Source: Avena insularis
Lineage: Eukaryota > Streptophyta > Magnoliopsida > Poales > Poaceae
NCBI GenBank assembly: GCA_023614405.1
Contig: CM042688.1
Coordinates: 377,009,331 to 377,073,330 of the forward strand
Reading direction: 5' to 3'
DNA: 64,000 nt
Made by a program: the position numbers and the translations under genes. Positions 60,909 to 64,000 of this stretch are shown piece by piece. The notes beneath the pieces were generated by a model. It was not told where the DNA came from. It saw only the letters and a program-made list of their open reading frames with translations, and searched no databases. Within the stretch, counting starts at the first letter, position 1. Each line of letters starts with the position of its first letter.

Positions 60909-62301
60909 GATACATCCAAAACGTATCTACTTTCCCGAACACTTTTGCTATTGTTTCTCCGTATACTTGTGTGATTTGGATGCAACTAATGCAAACTGAC
61001 GCTGTTTTCAGCAGAATTGCCTTGGTGTCTACTTTTTGTGCAGAAAATCAACTATCACCAAAAATCCTGGAAAATATGCCAAAAATCATATTTCACCCGA
61101 AGACTCTAGGAGGCAGAATACGAGACGGAGAAGAGCCAGGGGGTGGCCACACCACCTGGTGGCGCGGGCCAGGCTAGGCCGCGCCAGGGGGTGGTGTGGG
61201 CCCCCCAGGCACCCCCTCGGCCTCTCTCTTCGCCTATAAGGAACCTTCTGACCTAAAAACTTCGGAGGGTTCGACGTTTTTCCAGAAGGAGTTCCGCTCC
61301 GCCGCCACCACCATATTCCACGAAACAGCACCAGAAACTCCGTTCTGGTACCCTGCCGGGACGGGGAATTGGAGGAGATCATCGCCATCATCATCACCAT
61401 CGCTTCTCCATCGACCATCCATGTTTCCCCCATCTATGAGTGAGTAATCCCCCGCTGTAGGCTATGGGGATGGTAGGGATTGGATGAGATTGTTCATGTA
61501 ATGGCATCAGTTTGTTAAGGCATGGTGCCTAGTATCTTTTATTAGCGCTTTATGACTTTGTTGCGACTTGTTGTGCTTAATGCTTGTCACTAGGGCCCGA
61601 GTGCCATGATTTCAGATCTAAACATGTTATTGATTCATTATGATAGTATTGTTTTTGGTCTTATCTACAAGTTGTATACACACGTTGTTGTCCGGAACCA
61701 ATAGCCCCAAAGTGACAGAAATCAGGATAACCGGAAGGGAATGGCTTTGATGTGAGGATCACATGTGTTCACGGAGTGTTAATGCTTTGCTCCGGTGCTC
61801 TATTAAAAGGAGCACCTTAATTGCCAGTAGTTCCCTAGAGGCCCCGCTGCAAACGGGCTGGCAAGACAAAAGACGTCGTGCAAGTTCTCATTGCGAGCAC
61901 GTATGACTATATATGGAACACATGCCTAGGATTGTCTAGTACTTGGATGCTTTATCTTATTTATCTGTAATTGCCCTATGTTCTGATTGCTATTTGAATT
62001 GTCTTGTCCATGCAACGCCCGTCCATCCATCCCTATGCCTACCGCACTCGAATCCCACTGTTTACTGCTTTTGTTACTATTGTCTTTGCTTTACTACTGT
62101 TGTTACTTTACTATTCCTACTACAAAACTGTTGCTACTGATAAACTACTATGAGCAAGATTGTTTCCAGGTGCAGCTAAATTGACAACTCAGTTGTTAAG
62201 GCTGATAAATATTCTTTGGCTCCCCTTGTGTCGAATCAATAAATTGGGTTTCACTTCCCTTGAAAATACTGCGATACACCCCCTATACTTGTGGGTCATC
62301 A
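60908..62301 (+). repeat. 3' LTR of E3
   Basis: 1394 bp, TGATACATCC to GGGTCATCA, with the TATA-like CGCCTATAAG at 61231-61240. Confidence 0.93.
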
Positions 62302-62982
62302 GGCGTTGCACTGGCGCAACGGCAAAAGGGGGTGCGTGTCTTGCGCTGCTAGATGCTGGGGGAGACAGGGGGAGTGCAATGGGGGCAAATGGTCAAGTGA
62401 TCACTGCTCCAAACAGTGGAGTTAAGCAGGGTTTAATTAGTGTCTGCAATGTGTTCGACCAAATGGCCGCATGAACTTAAGTTTGAAATTTTTGAATGAA
62501 ATTTGGTGAGTGATGTAAACTTATGCTTTGTAGTCTCTGATCTTACCATATGAACTTGATTCAATTTTGAACTGACCTTTAAATAGATTTGAAAATGGTT
62601 TCTGTGAGTTTGTAAAGTGGGTTGGGTTCACTTTTACTTGGTCTAGCAAGGGGTCAAAATAAGTGGACATGTTTTTGTTAGAAATTCTTGACTAGGAACT
62701 CACAAAGTGGCCTAGTGGTTAACTTTGGTCAAAATGACCATTTGATCATTTGATACATATTTGATTTCTTTTTCTTTGGATTTTGTTTGTAATTGGCCTA
62801 GATGATGTAGTATTCATCTTTAATATCATTTGTAGCAATCAAACATGGCAATTTCACTCAATCATACACTAATGCAAATCACACATGCATTCATATTCAA
62901 TTTAGTAATAAAAGTTTTTGTTAACCCTAAACTTGGGTGATTAGAACTTGATAATCTTGATTAGTATTTTTGGGGTGTTACA

Positions 62983-64000
62983 AACCTTCCCTCCTTAAAC
63001 AAAATCTCGTCCCGAGATTTAAGAAAAACTAGGAACTAAGGATATTTGGAAACTCAGCCCTAATGTAATCCTCTCGCTCCCAAGTAGCTTCTTCTTTGGT
63101 ATGGTTTCTCCACTGGATCTTGAGAAACTTGATACTCCGGGTCTTGGTGGTTCTGAAGGCTTCTTCCAAAATACGAATGGGTACTTCACGATACGCTAGA
63201 TCCTTATTGATATCTATGGCTTGGTGATCGATGTTCCTGAACACTTCGGTCTTCTCCGAAACTTCTAGGCATTTGCGAAGTAACGAGATATGGAACACAT
63301 TATGTATGGATGACATATCCTCTGGCAGTTCCAATTGATATGATACTTCTCCTCGGTGATTCAAAATCTTGAAGGGTCCAATATATCTGGGGGCTAACTT
63401 CCCTTTCAGTTGAAAACGTTGCATTCCCTTCAAGGGTGACACTTTGAGATACACGAAATCTCCGACATTGAAGGTCAGGTCTCGACGTCTTTTGTCAGCA
63501 TAACTTTTCTGTCTGGATTGGGCAGTCTTGAGGTGTTCATGGACTTTGTGAACCTTCTCTTCGGTTTCTTGTAGGATGTCGGGTCCAAAAATCTAACTCT
63601 CTCCTACTTGCGACCAATTCAAGGGGGTACGGCACTTCCTTCCATACAGAAATTCAAATGGGGCCATTTGCAAATTGGCTTGATAACTGTTGTTGCATGA
63701 GAATTCTGCGAAAGGCAAACAATCTTCCTATTTTGATCCATATTCTAGCACACAATCTCTCAACATATCTTCTAAGATTTGGTTGAATCTTTCAGTTTGT
63801 CCATCGGTTTGCGGGTGATAAGCTCTGCTGAAATACAGCTTGGTTCCTAATCCTTCTTGGACTTTCTGCCAAAATCTTGAGGTAAACTAGGTTCCTCGAT
63901 CCGACACTATGGTCTTAGGGGTTCCATGCAAACTGACGATTCTAGCAATGTATAACTCTGCAAGCTTCGAACTCTGGTAGGTGGTCTTAACAGGTATAAA
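62983..64000 (-). pseudogene. Gypsy chromovirus (Tekay-type) polyprotein, C-terminal part, runs off window
   Basis: On the minus strand one frame reads from the window edge: IVSDRGT, then FTSRFWQKVQEG, YHPQTDGQTERFNQILEDML, PFEFLYGRKCRTPLNW, and the integrase C-terminus (LKGKLAPRYIGPFKIL, HNVFHISLLRKC). The polyprotein tail with EEATWEREDYIRAEFP ends at 63029. The conserved second Asp of integrase is in SDRGT. Three in-frame TAG codons interrupt it, after RGT, after GSK and after GES. Each fits loss of CAG or TGG by cytosine decay. The LTR follows at 62982. It is part of the element that hosts E3. Confidence 0.85.

Larger units (their letters stand above)
52522..62301 (+). mobile_element. Gypsy LTR retrotransposon E3 (Athila-like, RT-less), complete
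   Basis: LTRs at 52522-53916 and 60908-62301 flank a primer site, gag-protease, a long env-position ORF and a final purine tract. The flanks are GGCGC (52517-52521) and GGCGT (62302-62306), a target duplication with one change. It has the same layout as E2 but on the opposite strand. LTR ends TG...CA are intact. No polymerase domains were found in the 7-kb interior. The LTRs differ at roughly one base in twenty over the first 400 bp by eye. Confidence 0.93.
49279..62982 (-). repeat. 3' LTR of a Tekay-type Gypsy chromovirus, split by E3
   Basis: The right edge is firm: on the minus strand the LTR begins TGTAACACCCCAAAAATAC at 62982, directly after the purine tract TTAAGGAGGGAAGGTT. The left edge is placed at 49279, where the minus strand ends ATCCGGGTGTTGATA; the expected terminal CA seems changed to TA. 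Without E3 (52522-62301 plus its 5-bp target copy) the LTR is about 3.9 kb, long but acceptable for this lineage. A TATA box lies at 51996-52004. The other LTR is outside the window, so the left border is unproven. Confidence 0.7.

Overview
The window is plant nuclear DNA from a grass, most likely a Triticeae species (wheat, Aegilops or barley group). The reasons are Triticeae-style LTR retrotransposons nested in one another, Stowaway MITEs with TA target sites, a CACTA (En/Spm) transposon, and one intron-rich host gene in a transposon background. No bacterial, viral or CRISPR feature was found. All coordinates and comparisons were made by eye.

Layout, left to right. (1) 1-24284: the right-hand part of a CACTA transposon read on the minus strand. 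Its TNP2 transposase gene is split by a Gypsy element (E2, 12560-22369, target duplication AGGCT). The region beyond the transposase C-terminus is split by a second Gypsy (E1, 720-9258, target duplication ACCCT). Upstream of TNP2 the CACTA carries a divergent two-exon gene for a coiled-coil, tail-anchored protein. (2) 24285-26952: old intergenic sequence with a Stowaway MITE, a 130-bp tandem duplication and a decayed RNase H-type fragment. (3) 26968-40826: a near full-length L1-type LINE on the minus strand with a 15-bp target duplication. It is split by a Copia element (29037-37349, target duplication AGAAA). The 3' part of the Copia internal region has been replaced by a second copy of 292 bp of the LINE flank. 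(4) 42076-46781: the one convincing host gene, an eight-exon lysophospholipid acyltransferase (LPEAT1-like) on the minus strand, reading open across all exons, with MITEs in two introns and just upstream of its promoter. (5) 47237-49278: unassigned intergenic DNA with one MITE-like inverted repeat. (6) 49279-64000: the 3' LTR and decayed integrase of a Tekay-type Gypsy chromovirus on the minus strand. Its LTR is split by a third Gypsy of the E1/E2 family (E3, 52522-62301, plus strand).

E1, E2 and E3 belong to one Athila-like, non-autonomous group: gag and protease are recognisable, but I saw no reverse transcriptase, RNase H or integrase. E2 and E3 carry an extra ORF in the env position behind a splice-acceptor-like site, and a second internal polypurine tract next to a conserved hairpin. 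E1 lacks this ORF and has a different LTR start, so it looks recombinant. All retroelement genes here are broken by frameshifts and stop codons, many of them consistent with methyl-cytosine decay. The host gene is the only protein gene I would call functional.
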